A stretch of 35,050 nucleotides of DNA from Aliibacillus thermotolerans (GTDB lineage: Bacteria; Bacillota; Bacilli; Bacillales; Marinococcaceae). This document shows positions 7,094-14,337 of the stretch, piece after piece. The translations under genes were made by a program, and so were the position numbers. Positions within the stretch are counted from its first letter, which is position 1. Each line of letters begins with the position of its first letter. Below the pieces are notes generated by a model. The model had not been told where the DNA came from. It saw nothing but the letters and a program-made list of their open reading frames with translations, and searched no databases. The stretch spans positions 1 to 35,050 of the forward strand of contig NZ_WKJG01000035.1 in the NCBI RefSeq assembly GCF_027853235.1, read 5' to 3'.

Positions 7094-8607
7094 ATTGAAG
7101 CTAGGGTACAACAGGAAGTTATTCAAATTAATCGGGATAAGAAAACAATCACTGTAAAAGATTTGATCTCAGATAAAACATACGAAGAGGGCTATGATAA
7201 ATTGGTGCTTTCTCCCGGTGCTTCACCTATTCGACCAAATTTAGAAGGCATAGACAATTCTAATGTTTTTACAGTACGAAACGTAGTCGATATTGAGAAT
7301 ATCAATTCATATATCAAGCAAAAAGGTATGAAGGATATCGCGGTCATCGGTGGTGGCTTTATTGGAGTAGAGGTTGCAGAAAATCTTAAACTTGCGAACT
7401 ATAATGTAACATTAGTTGAGTTTGCAAATCAAGTAATGGCACCATTTGATTACGATATGGCTCAAATCCTTCATAAAGAAATGGTGGATCACGGAGTTGA
7501 ACTTATTCTAGATGATGGGTTATCTAAAATTTCTGATGGATATATTACAACAAACTCCGGTAGGAAAATTGATGCGCAGGCAGTGGTATTAGCGATTGGT
7601 GTAAGACCTGAAACCAACTTGGCTAAGGAGGCAGGTCTTGAGATTGGAGAAACAGGAGCTATTAAGGTCGACTCCAATTACTTAACAAGTGATAGAGATA
7701 TTTATGCAGTTGGGGATGCCATTGAAGTGTATCATCGTTTGTTACAAAAACAAACAAGACTAGCACTAACTGGGCCAGCCCAATAACAAGCCAGAGCGGC
7801 TGCAGATCATATGTATGGAATTCCAAATAGAAATATCGGTGTAATAGGATCATCATCCATCCATCTCTTTGATCTAAATGCAGCATCTACTGGACTTAAT
7901 GCAAGAACAGCTGAGCAAGCAGGAATGATGTACGATTATGTTTACTTAATGCCGGGAGATAAAGTGGGACTCATGCCAGACAGCAATCCGATGCATTTTA
8001 AATTGGTTTATGAATATCCAACAGGTCGAATTTTAGGTGCGCAGGCAATTGGTAAAGGAAATGTAGATAAACGAATTGATATTATTGCAACCATGATTAC
8101 AATGAATGGAACGTTGGAAGATTTGAAAGACCTAGAATTGACCTACTCCCCAATGCTAGGAACAGCTAAAGATGTCGTTAATCATGCCGCTTTAGTAGGG
8201 CTAAACCTACTACAAGGCAGATACAAAGAAGTAAAAGTTTCCCAAGTTCGAGAACTAGTAGAAAGTAATGCTTTTATTATTGATGCACGAGAAAAAGGTG
8301 AATATAATGCAGGTCATTTTAAAAACGCAGTTAATATTCCTTTAAGTGAGTTTAGACAGAGACTTGATGAAATTCCAAAAGGTCAGCCCGTATACATTCA
8401 CTGTCGTTCAGGTCAAAGAAGTTATAATATGGTAATGGCATTACAAAATTTAGGATATGAGAATGTATACAACATTTCTGGTTCCTATTTGGGTGTAAAC
8501 CTTTATGAATATTTTAATGATTTAGTTACTGGTAGAGAAAGAATAGTAACTGAATATAATTTTAAGTAGACTTAAAATCTGAAGAATATTATTTAACAGT
8601 ATGAAAC

Positions 8608-8634
8608 GGAGGTACATTATTTGGTGTATCCTCC
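8608..8634 (+). terminator. Terminator of the first sulfur operon
   Basis: GGAGGTACA and TGTATCCTCC pair with one bulged base around a TTATTTGG loop, followed by ATTTATTTTC. It lies 39 bases after the stop of the reductase-rhodanese gene and before the promoter at 8714. Confidence 0.6.
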
Positions 8635-8713
8635 ATTTATTTTCTAATCTCAAGATGTGTATAAGTTTTGTTAAAGAAATCAAAAGCGACTAATAGAAAA
8701 TAATATTGAAATC

Positions 8714-8742
8714 TTGACAATATACCTTATGGGGTATATTAT
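8714..8742 (+). promoter_or_regulatory. Sigma-A promoter with CstR-type operator, second block
   Basis: TTGACA (8714-8719), a 17-base spacer and TATTAT (8737-8742) match the promoter at 666-694 exactly in both hexamers and spacing. The spacer holds ATACCTTATGGGGTAT (8722-8737). It drives the rhodanese-like gene and the cstR homologue, so the repressor would control its own synthesis and that of the upstream operon. Confidence 0.82.
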
Positions 8743-8776
8743 TATTTATGTATTCCTTATTAAAAGGTGATCAATT

Positions 8777-9133
8777 ATGATTATATATTTGCTATGTGTA
8801 GTTTTTGTTTTATTATGTTACGAATTATATAGAAGGTATTTCCCAATTATGGGAATAACTTGTAAGAATAGAATTGGCGAAAAGGATATCGTTATATTAG
8901 ATTTAAGAGATTACAACGAAAAAGGAACTTTAAAAAATGTGGCAATGCAGATACCTTACGCTTATTTGAGAAGACACTACAGTGAGATTCCGGATCAGTC
9001 ACTTCATGTTGTAGCGAATGATCGAATGGATATTAATCTAGGGGTGAGATTTTTATTAAGAAAAGGATATAGTGTTAGTAGTTTCGAGATTATAGGTTGT
9101 GCATGTAAAGGAGGAATAATAGATGGAGTATGA
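8777..9133 (+). CDS. Membrane-anchored rhodanese-like protein lacking the catalytic Cys
   Basis: 118 residues. An N-terminal membrane helix (about 1-18, IIYLLCVVFVLLCYELY) is followed by a rhodanese fold: KDIVILDLRDYNEKG, NVAMQIPYAYL and a loop VVANDRMDINLG. In active rhodaneses that loop has a Cys where this one reads A80/N81, so it is probably catalytically dead. Instead it has C29 and a C-terminal CAC (C108, C110). A sulfur-binding or redox partner role is possible but not shown. The ATG has AAAAGGTGAT upstream. Its stop overlaps the cstR start by 11 bases, coupling the two. No family name recognised. Confidence 0.75.
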   Translation: MIIYLLCVVFVLLCYELYRRYFPIMGITCKNRIGEKDIVILDLRDYNEKGTLKNVAMQIPYAYLRRHYSEIPDQSLHVVANDRMDINLGVRFLLRKGYSVSSFEIIGCACKGGIIDGV

Positions 9134-9383
9134 TAAATCTGTTATAAATCGTTTAAAACGTATTGAAGGTCAAATTAGAGGCGTATTAAATATGATTGAG
9201 CAAAATAAAGATTGTAGGGAAGTAATTACTCAATTATCAGCATCTCGTACTGGTATTGATCGTACAATTGGATTAATTGTAAGTATGAATTTAGAACAAT
9301 GTGTTCGAGAGAATATTGAAAATGATGAAGATACGAAAGAACTTGTAAAAGAAGCAGTAAATTTATTAGTGAAAAGTAGATAA
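9123..9383 (+). CDS. cstR: CstR/CsoR-family persulfide-sensing transcriptional repressor (YrkD type)
   Basis: The 86-residue all-helical protein starts with VINRLKRIEGQIRGVLNMIE, the CsoR family signature. It has exactly two cysteines, C31 and C60, at the positions that form di-, tri- or tetrasulfide bridges in Staphylococcus CstR. The His found between the cysteines of copper-sensing CsoR is replaced by Asn (SMNLEQC), so copper sensing is unlikely. When persulfidated it should leave the TACC-GGGGTA operators seen at 666-694 and 8714-8742. GGAGGAATAAT before the ATG lies inside the preceding gene. Confidence 0.9.
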   Translation: MEYDKSVINRLKRIEGQIRGVLNMIEQNKDCREVITQLSASRTGIDRTIGLIVSMNLEQCVRENIENDEDTKELVKEAVNLLVKSR

Positions 9384-9444
9384 GGGTTCTAAAAATTTTC
9401 TTACTAAAAGGAAATTTAACAACCTTTTTCTTTTTAAATAAAAC

Positions 9445-9460
9445 ATACCCCGATGGGTTA
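9445..9460. promoter_or_regulatory. Operator-like ATACCCCGATGGGTTA
   Basis: It shares the TACCC-GGGT core of the promoter operators but has weaker symmetry and no recognisable -35. It lies between cstR and the next genes, just ahead of a strong GGAGGT ribosome site (9474-9479), so it could control the last rhodaneses separately. Confidence 0.4.
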
Positions 9461-9485
9461 AGTCTAGTCTAATGGAGGTAACCGA

Positions 9486-9515
9486 ATGAAACAATTAGAA
9501 CAGAAGGTAAAATGA
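9486..9515 (+). CDS. Nine-codon mini-ORF behind a strong ribosome site
   Basis: ATG at 9486 is preceded by GGAGGTAACCGA, a near-ideal Shine-Dalgarno arrangement, but the frame stops after MKQLEQKVK. It is either a leader peptide or, more likely, the start of a gene whose body was deleted in this decaying region. Function unknown. Confidence 0.3.
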   Translation: MKQLEQKVK

Positions 9516-9554
9516 CATCAGATAAAAATTAAGAAAAGAGGAGGTGAAGGTAGA

Positions 9555-9914
9555 GTGGATATTATACAATGGATTTTTATTATTTTGATCGCACTCTTTG
9601 TGATCAATCGTTTTATTCCCAAAAAGGGCATTACGAATATAACTGTTCAAGAAGCAAAAGATAAATTTAAGGATAAAAGTGTTCAATTTATAGATGTCCG
9701 TACACCGGGTGAATATAAAGCAAATCATCGCAAACCGTTTAAAAATATCCCACTTTCCAACTTGCCTAGCCAAGTAGACAAATTGGAAAAACATAAAGAA
9801 GTTGTTGTTATATGTCAAAGCGGAATGAGAAGTGCAAAAGCAGCAAATATCCTGAAAAAACAAGGATTCGAAAATATTTACAATGTAAAAGGTGGAATGA
9901 GTGCTTGGTATTAG
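9555..9914 (+). CDS. Membrane-anchored single-domain rhodanese
   Basis: 119 residues with GTG start; AGGAGGTGAAG is ten bases upstream. An N-terminal membrane helix (about 4-20, IQWIFIILIALFVINRF) is followed by a complete rhodanese domain: VQFIDVRTPGEYKANH, IPLSNLPSQ and the active loop VICQSGMRSAKAA with C87, ending YNVKGGMSAWY. The domain probably faces the cytoplasm or membrane surface and handles sulfane sulfur there. It is 15 bases upstream of the next rhodanese and apparently intact. Confidence 0.85.
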   Translation: MDIIQWIFIILIALFVINRFIPKKGITNITVQEAKDKFKDKSVQFIDVRTPGEYKANHRKPFKNIPLSNLPSQVDKLEKHKEVVVICQSGMRSAKAANILKKQGFENIYNVKGGMSAWY

Positions 9915-9929
9915 AAAGGATGACAAGTG

Positions 9930-10208
9930 ATGGCAAAACAAATAGCACCAGAAGAAGTAGCTAAACGTCTTCAAAATAGTGAAGAAGTATTCATAATTGA
10001 TGTTCGTGAAAATGGAGAAGTAGCTAGTGGTAAAATCCCAAGTGCCAACAACATTCCTTTAGGTCAGCTTGCATTACGAAAAGGTGAACTGGACAAGGAA
10101 AAGAGCTATGTGGTTGTTTTAATTCAAATGGTAGAAGATGAAGAATTAAAGGAAATTGCAACCGACATTGAAGAAAGACTGATTGCCTGTATTGATAAAA
10201 GTAAGTAA
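9930..10208 (+). pseudogene. Rhodanese truncated before its active-site loop
   Basis: The first about 63 residues are a normal rhodanese (VFIIDVRENGEVASGKIPSA, NNIPLGQLALRKGELDKEKSYVVV). Where the Cys loop CRSGxRS should follow, the frame instead reads LIQMVEDEELKEIATDIEERLIA and ends. The join looks like an internal deletion fusing the N-terminal half to the tail of another, unidentified gene. Without the Cys it cannot act as a sulfurtransferase. AAAGGATGACAAGTG precedes the ATG; an in-frame GTG at 9927 is a less likely start. Confidence 0.7.
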
Positions 10209-10258
10209 TCAAGTGAAGTTCAACAGGATTTTCATTTAGTAAAAGAGGTTATGTTCAA

Positions 10259-10375
10259 ATGAATCAAACGTTTCATAATGATTGGAAAAAATTTAATAAG
10301 GTGACTTATTTTCTATTTCATCCAAATGCCTCAATCCCCTTGAAGGATTTACATTATTGTTTACTGTTTCGTTGA
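10259..10375 (+). CDS. Small ORF, possible gene remnant
   Basis: 38 codons (MNQTFHNDWKKFNKVTYFLF and following) with AGAGG nine bases before the ATG. The frame runs into the end of the convergent toxin gene and stops there, as if truncated. No family recognised; treat as a remnant. Confidence 0.25.
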   Translation: MNQTFHNDWKKFNKVTYFLFHPNASIPLKDLHYCLLFR

Positions 10376-10869
10376 TTTTTCCGGATTGTCTTGTAAATTA
10401 CGTAATATGTTATAAGCCTTATCTTTCTATAAGTGTCTGTGAGATTGAAGGTAATTTGCCGCTTTTTCTCGAACGGATAAACAAAACAATAAAAATGAGT
10501 TTTTTTATAAGTGTAAGGGAAAAATATCCCTCGAAATCTCCAATTGTATTTTTTTATATTAATCCGCAACTCATAAATGTTTTCCTTTTTTAAAGGCTTG
10601 ATTAACTCGAATGTTTGTTCATATACTTTTCCGTTTATTTCTATATCAAGTTCTGCAAAAAAACGATCTGCAGAACCCTTTGGTAATTTGTTAAAACCTA
10701 TTGTTTGCATGTAATCCAAGGCTTTTAAAAGAAATCCAAATCGTACATATGATTGCTCATCTTTCTTACTTTTCTCACCTAACTCTTTAAAATAATTTCC
10801 GAATTGATCTGTCCCATATTCATTCGGAAAAGTAATCACCTTTGTCTTATCTTTACTTATCTTCTCCAT
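10361..10869 (-). pseudogene. RelE/HigB-like (phage Gp49-type) toxin, frameshifted near its C terminus
   Basis: The reading frame from the ATG at 10869 gives KALDYMQTIGFNKLPKGSA, a FAELDIEINGKVYEQTFEL segment and ELRINIKKYNWRFRGIFFPY, then YCFVYPFEKK. This resembles toxins of the phage-derived Gp49-like/HigB group that cleave mRNA on ribosomes. After TDTYR the open frame becomes nonsense. The alternative frame reads DKAYNILRNLQDNPEKSTKQ and stops at 10361-10363, which is a plausible original C terminus, so a one-base slip has occurred. The ATG overlaps the stop of an upstream decayed frame by 13 bases. No antitoxin gene is visible downstream. Family assignment is moderate. Confidence 0.6.
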
Positions 10870-11290
10870 ACATTATCACCGATGCCGAGCATATCCTTGA
10901 TTCTTTGCCAAAACGTTGGAACTTGTGCCTTTGCTTCTTCTTCTCTTTCTTTGTACCTCCAATCCCCAGCATGATACCATTCTTCTAGGTTTGTGATTTT
11001 ATCTTCATTGATGATCTATTTCTTTATATCATTTATCCCCTTTTTCTCTCTCACTGACAAAATCTCTACTTCTGCACCATATTCTCCTCTAATGACTTTT
11101 CTTGCACCGATTGCGTTTCTTGCTCTCACTTCCTTTATTTCCTTCGTTCCGTTCATTTCCATCTGCACGAGAAAACATTTCGAACCGCACAACATCTATA
11201 TCCCTCATTTCACGATCAGTTTCATTTATTATGATACTAATGGCTTGTGCACATTTCCAATGCACATTTACAAAATTTACCGTGGGTGAA
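10857..11290 (-). pseudogene. Heavily decayed gene upstream of the toxin remnant
   Basis: Three overlapping minus-strand frames read as one broken protein. The order is IINETDREMRDIDVVRFEMF, then (after a frameshift) KEVRARNAIGARKVIRGEYG with AEVEILSVREKKG, then (after a slip in a G-run and a TAG) NEDKITNLEEWYHAGDWRYK and a tail ending MLGIGDNVWRR. The final stop overlaps the toxin ATG, so the two were an operon. I do not recognise the family. The context suggests a plasmid, phage or toxin-antitoxin origin. Confidence 0.45.
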
Positions 11291-11375
11291 ATAGAGCGGA
11301 TAGACAAATAATAACTCTAAACTCCGAATGATTCATTGGAACACAATTTTCATATCTACGGGAGGTATATATTTC

Positions 11376-11684
11376 ATGAGAACCTTACAAAGAATTGCCT
11401 TAGCATTGGTTATTATCGGGGCCATTAACTGGGGACTCATCGGTTTGTTTGATTTCGATTTAGTAGCAGCTATATTCGGTGGCCGAGATGCTCTTTTCAC
11501 AAACATTATTTATATTCTCGTTGGAATCAGTGGACTCATCTGTTTATCTATTTTATTTAGACAATGGGAAGAAACAGAAGAGTTAAGTGACAGACGTACC
11601 TATGATAGACCTAACTATGGCACTGAATTTGGGGAAGAAACCGACTTATCATCCCTTGATGAGTCACCGGAAAGAGAGGATTGA
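11376..11684 (+). CDS. yuzA: DUF378 small membrane protein (YuzA type)
   Basis: 102 residues. The first 65 match the DUF378 pattern: MRTLQRIALALVIIGAINWG, FDFDLVAAIFGG, then a second membrane helix (IIYILVGISGLICLSILF). The C-terminal about 35 residues are acidic and hydrophilic (EETEELSDRRTYDRP and onward), an extension longer than the usual DUF378 protein. Function unknown. The start at 11376 has GGGAGGT nine bases upstream; an in-frame ATG at 11328 has none. A stem-loop follows the stop. Confidence 0.82.
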   Translation: MRTLQRIALALVIIGAINWGLIGLFDFDLVAAIFGGRDALFTNIIYILVGISGLICLSILFRQWEETEELSDRRTYDRPNYGTEFGEETDLSSLDESPERED

Positions 11685-11697
11685 ATAAAAATCACTA

Positions 11698-11735
11698 AAG
11701 TCATGCCAAAAGAGAGTACCAGGATGGCATGACTT
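11698..11735 (+). terminator. Stem-loop after the DUF378 gene
   Basis: AAGTCATGCCA and TGGCATGACTT form an 11-pair perfect stem with a 16-base loop, 13 bases after the stop. It is followed within ten bases by TTACTTTTTTG. Likely terminator of the DUF378 gene. Confidence 0.6.
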
Positions 11736-11758
11736 GATGTTACTTTTTTGGGAAACGT

Positions 11759-11790
11759 CATGTGACCTTTTTCGAAAAAAAGGTTCCATG
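11759..11790. terminator. Second stem-loop in the convergent intergenic region
   Basis: CATGTGACCTTTTT and AAAAAGGTTCCATG pair around CGAA with two mismatches. Role unclear; it may be a decayed terminator. Confidence 0.35.
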
Positions 11791-11825
11791 AATGTTTTAT
11801 GCGACACTCCTAGTTCTTTTTTAAT

Positions 11826-11863
11826 AAAAACAGGTCGCAATCATCCGTTTGCGACCTGTTTTT
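11826..11863. terminator. Bidirectional intrinsic terminator
   Basis: AAAAACAGGTCGCAA and TTGCGACCTGTTTTT form a 15-pair stem whose A and T flanks give a U-tract in both directions. It sits between the DUF378 gene and the convergent ohr gene and can serve both. Confidence 0.8.
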
Positions 11864-11906
11864 CCATTTATGAATGTATACGACCGTATTACAAGAGTTT
11901 TCTGAA

Positions 11907-11942
11907 AAAAGATGTCGTGTGAAGGTTCATGCAACGTCTTTT
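11907..11942. terminator. Stem-loop near the ohr end
   Basis: AAAAGATGT and ACGTCTTTT pair (one G-U) around an 18-base loop, with A/T flanks. Probably a further terminator for ohr on the minus strand. Confidence 0.4.
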
Positions 11943-12005
11943 CCTTTATTCCAACTCCAAAACAGTCTCATCACTTATGGTCTTTTCTCTTCTCTCGAAT
12001 GAATG

Positions 12006-12428
12006 TTATATGACTTCCAACTCCACATCAATATTATTTCTGGTTGCTTTCGAATACGGACAGACACCGTGAGCTTTTTCGACTAGTTCTTCGAGTTGGT
12101 CTTTATCAATACCTGTCCCTTTCACTTGCATTTTGACGGCAATTTTGAATCCATCATCTTCTTTATCTTTTACGAGACTGACGTTGGCGGTGACTTCAGA
12201 TTCAAATTCTGCTTTTTCTTTGCTTGCGACAAGTTGCAGAGCACCGTCGAAACAAGCGGCATATCCTGCAGCAAATAATTGTTCCGGGTTCGTTGCCGTG
12301 GGTACTTCTTTTGCTCGATCTGTTCCTGGCATGGCTGTCTCCATTTGAATATTGCCATCGGAAGATTCGACTTTTCCGTTGCGACCTCCCTTCGCAGTAG
12401 CAGTTGACGTAAATAGTATGTCTGACAT
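12006..12428 (-). CDS. ohr: Organic hydroperoxide resistance protein Ohr (OsmC family)
   Basis: 140 residues, the usual Ohr length. It has both catalytic cysteines in their motifs: C59 (FAAGYAACFDGAL) and C123 (HGVCPYSKATRNN). The Arg of the active site is expected in TDRAKE. Ohr is a cytoplasmic thiol peroxidase that reduces organic and lipid hydroperoxides with lipoylated or small-thiol reductants. AAGGGGTG lies seven bases before the ATG. No OhrR gene is adjacent, and I saw no clear OhrR operator in the upstream region. Terminated by the hairpins between it and the DUF378 gene. Confidence 0.95.
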   Translation of the reverse strand: MSDILFTSTATAKGGRNGKVESSDGNIQMETAMPGTDRAKEVPTATNPEQLFAAGYAACFDGALQLVASKEKAEFESEVTANVSLVKDKEDDGFKIAVKMQVKGTGIDKDQLEELVEKAHGVCPYSKATRNNIDVELEVI

Positions 12429-12779
12429 GCTGTGACACCCCTTCCTTATAAATAATGTATCACCAACTTCATTTTACCCTTTTTGAAATGAGACCAAACT
12501 AGGAAAGGGGGACATAGTAGAAAAAAGATTATATCACTGATCCCTCGCTCAAAAATTATAAAATAAACACTATTGCTTCAAAATGATTCGTCCCTTATTT
12601 CAAACGAAATATGACAAACTTTTAAATATATTAAAACTATTATATAATAGTTCATAGGTGTTTTAATCTAGATTAAATCTTGTTAAACTATATAGGGATG
12701 ATTTCTTCAGTAATAGGATAAACTATATATTTACTTTACAAAGATCGCTGTAAATTTTATAGGGATAAGGAAGGTATAT
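12429..12779. other. Divergent intergenic region between ohr and mqo
   Basis: 351 bases, very AT-rich, no gene. It must hold both promoters, but no high-scoring -35/-10 pair is clear. It contains the perfect 18-bp palindrome listed separately and two similar TTAAACTATATAGGGAT / ATAAACTATATATTTAC segments. Confidence 0.5.
12635..12652. promoter_or_regulatory. Perfect 18-bp palindrome upstream of mqo
   Basis: AACTATTATATAATAGTT is fully self-complementary and lies 128 bases before the mqo start. It could be an operator for a dimeric regulator of ohr or mqo, or it could contain a -10 (TATAAT). Identity of a regulator is unknown. Confidence 0.45.
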
Positions 12780-14303
12780 ATGGGTAACAGACAATCACAA
12801 ACAGACGTTATCTTAATAGGCGCTGGGATTATGAGTGCAACGTTGGGTGTGCTTTTGAAAGAATTAGCACCGGATTGGAACATTACTGTTTTTGAAAAAC
12901 TTTCAAAAGCAGGAGAAGAAAGTTCCAATGAATGGAACAACGCTGGAACAGGGCACGCTGCTTTATGTGAATTGAATTACACCACTGAAAAGCCAGACGG
13001 TTCCATCGATATTTCAAAAGCAATTAGCGTGAATGAACAATTTCAAGTCTCTCTCCAATTTTGGTCTTACCTTGTAAGAAACAATCTCATCGAAAAACCG
13101 GAAGACTTTATTATGCCACTACCTCACATGAGCATGGTACAAGGTGAAGAGAATATCGCATTTTTGAAAAAGCGTTTTGAAGCTCTTTCGAATAATCCTC
13201 TCTTTGAAGGTATGGAATTCTCCGAAGATCCGAAAATACTTGAACAATGGATGCCACTTATTATGGAAGACCGCGATCATAATGACAAAATTGCCGCTAC
13301 CAAAATTGACCATGGAACAGACGTCAACTTTGGTGCATTAACGCGCATGTTGTTTGAACACTTACAAAAAGATGACACGGTAACCGTTAATTATAATCAT
13401 CTCGTGGAAGATGTCAAGCGGACCGAAGATGGTTTATGGGAAGTAAAAGTACGGGATACGAAAGGAAATATTCTCGCTTATCATACTGCGAAGTTTGTCT
13501 TCCTTGGAGGGGGCGGCGGAAGTCTCCATTTACTTCAAAAATCCGGTATCCCGGAAGGTAAACGTATTGGAGGATTTCCAGTAAGTGGACTCTTTATGGT
13601 ATGTAACAACCCGGATGTTGTAGAACAGCACCATGCCAAAGTATACGGAAAAGCAAAAGTAGGGGCCCCTCCAATGTCGGTACCGCATCTTGATACTCGC
13701 TTTATTGACAACAAAAAATCGTTACTCTTTGGTCCATTTGCCGGTTTTTCACCTAAGTTTTTGAAAACAGGCTCAATGTTTGATTTAATTACTTCCGTAA
13801 AACCGGACAATATCGTTACAATGCTTGCTGCTGGAGCGAAAAACTTCCCATTAACGAAATATTTAATCCAACAAGTGATGTTATCGAAAGAACAACGGAT
13901 GGAAGAATTGCGTGAATTTATTCCAAATGCGAAAAGTGAAGATTGGGATCTCCTCGTAGCTGGTCAACGGGTGCAAGTGATCAAAGATACAGAAACAGGT
14001 GGCAAAGGGACGCTTCAATTTGGTACTGAACTTGTCACCGCAGAAGACGGTTCCATCGCAGCATTACTTGGTGCTTCTCCAGGTGCGTCCACTGCCGTCC
14101 AAGTTATGCTCAATCTCTTAGAGCGTTGCTTCCCGGAACAAATGAAAGAATGGGAACCTAAAATTAAAGAAATGGTCCCATCTTACGGAATGTCTCTCAT
14201 GGAAAATCCGGATCTCCTTCAAGAAGTGAAAGAAGAGGCAAATAAAACATTGCACCTAGACCAAAATGACAACTCCACAAGTGATATTCTTCAACGTGCA
14301 TAA
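12780..14303 (+). CDS. mqo: Malate:quinone oxidoreductase
   Basis: 507 residues, normal for Mqo. The N-terminal FAD-binding motif is [20 protein letters not shown]. It is followed by [19 protein letters not shown], the [15 protein letters not shown] segment and the C-terminal [14 protein letters not shown]. Mqo is a membrane-associated flavoprotein that oxidises malate to oxaloacetate and passes electrons to menaquinone, replacing or supplementing NAD-dependent malate dehydrogenase. GGAAGG is six bases before the ATG. It is followed immediately by its own terminator, so it is monocistronic. Confidence 0.97.
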   Translation: MGNRQSQTDVILIGAGIMSATLGVLLKELAPDWNITVFEKLSKAGEESSNEWNNAGTGHAALCELNYTTEKPDGSIDISKAISVNEQFQVSLQFWSYLVRNNLIEKPEDFIMPLPHMSMVQGEENIAFLKKRFEALSNNPLFEGMEFSEDPKILEQWMPLIMEDRDHNDKIAATKIDHGTDVNFGALTRMLFEHLQKDDTVTVNYNHLVEDVKRTEDGLWEVKVRDTKGNILAYHTAKFVFLGGGGGSLHLLQKSGIPEGKRIGGFPVSGLFMVCNNPDVVEQHHAKVYGKAKVGAPPMSVPHLDTRFIDNKKSLLFGPFAGFSPKFLKTGSMFDLITSVKPDNIVTMLAAGAKNFPLTKYLIQQVMLSKEQRMEELREFIPNAKSEDWDLLVAGQRVQVIKDTETGGKGTLQFGTELVTAEDGSIAALLGASPGASTAVQVMLNLLERCFPEQMKEWEPKIKEMVPSYGMSLMENPDLLQEVKEEANKTLHLDQNDNSTSDILQRA

Positions 14304-14334
14304 ATTGCCAATAAGGCAATTTATGCTTTTTTTG
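14299..14334 (+). terminator. Intrinsic terminator of mqo
   Basis: CATAAATTGCC and GGCAATTTATG form an 11-pair stem with a five-base loop, followed by CTTTTTTT. The stem begins within the last codons of mqo. Confidence 0.9.
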
Positions 14335-14337
14335 TAT

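Larger units (their letters stand above)
4508..8569 (+). pseudogene. CoA-disulfide reductase-rhodanese fusion, interrupted by IS21-type insertion and an internal stop
   Basis: The coding sequence is in two pieces, 4508-4731 and 7099-8569. Removing the IS and one copy of its 5-bp target duplication rejoins them in frame (RYNI / EARVQQEVIQINRD). The restored protein would be 564 residues: a FAD-binding start (VLIVGGVAGGASVAARVRRL), active Cys44 (SFSNCSLPYHL), an NAD-binding motif (IAVIGGGFIGVEVAENL), the dimerisation domain, and a C-terminal rhodanese (IHCRSGQRSYN). These enzymes reduce CoA persulfide, polysulfide or disulfide. A second lesion, TAA at 7784-7786, lies in the conserved GPAN-Q segment. 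After it the frame continues (QARAAADHMYG). The gene therefore cannot make the full enzyme. AATAGGAGG precedes the ATG. Confidence 0.9.

Noticed and set aside
9123-9383. Copper-sensing CsoR
   Set aside because: The His ligand between the two cysteines is Asn here and the neighbours are sulfurtransferases, so the persulfide sensor CstR is the better call.
11734-11922. 62-codon plus-strand frame after the DUF378 gene
   Set aside because: It is made up of the stem-loops of the convergent intergenic region, has no ribosome site, and has no protein-like pattern.
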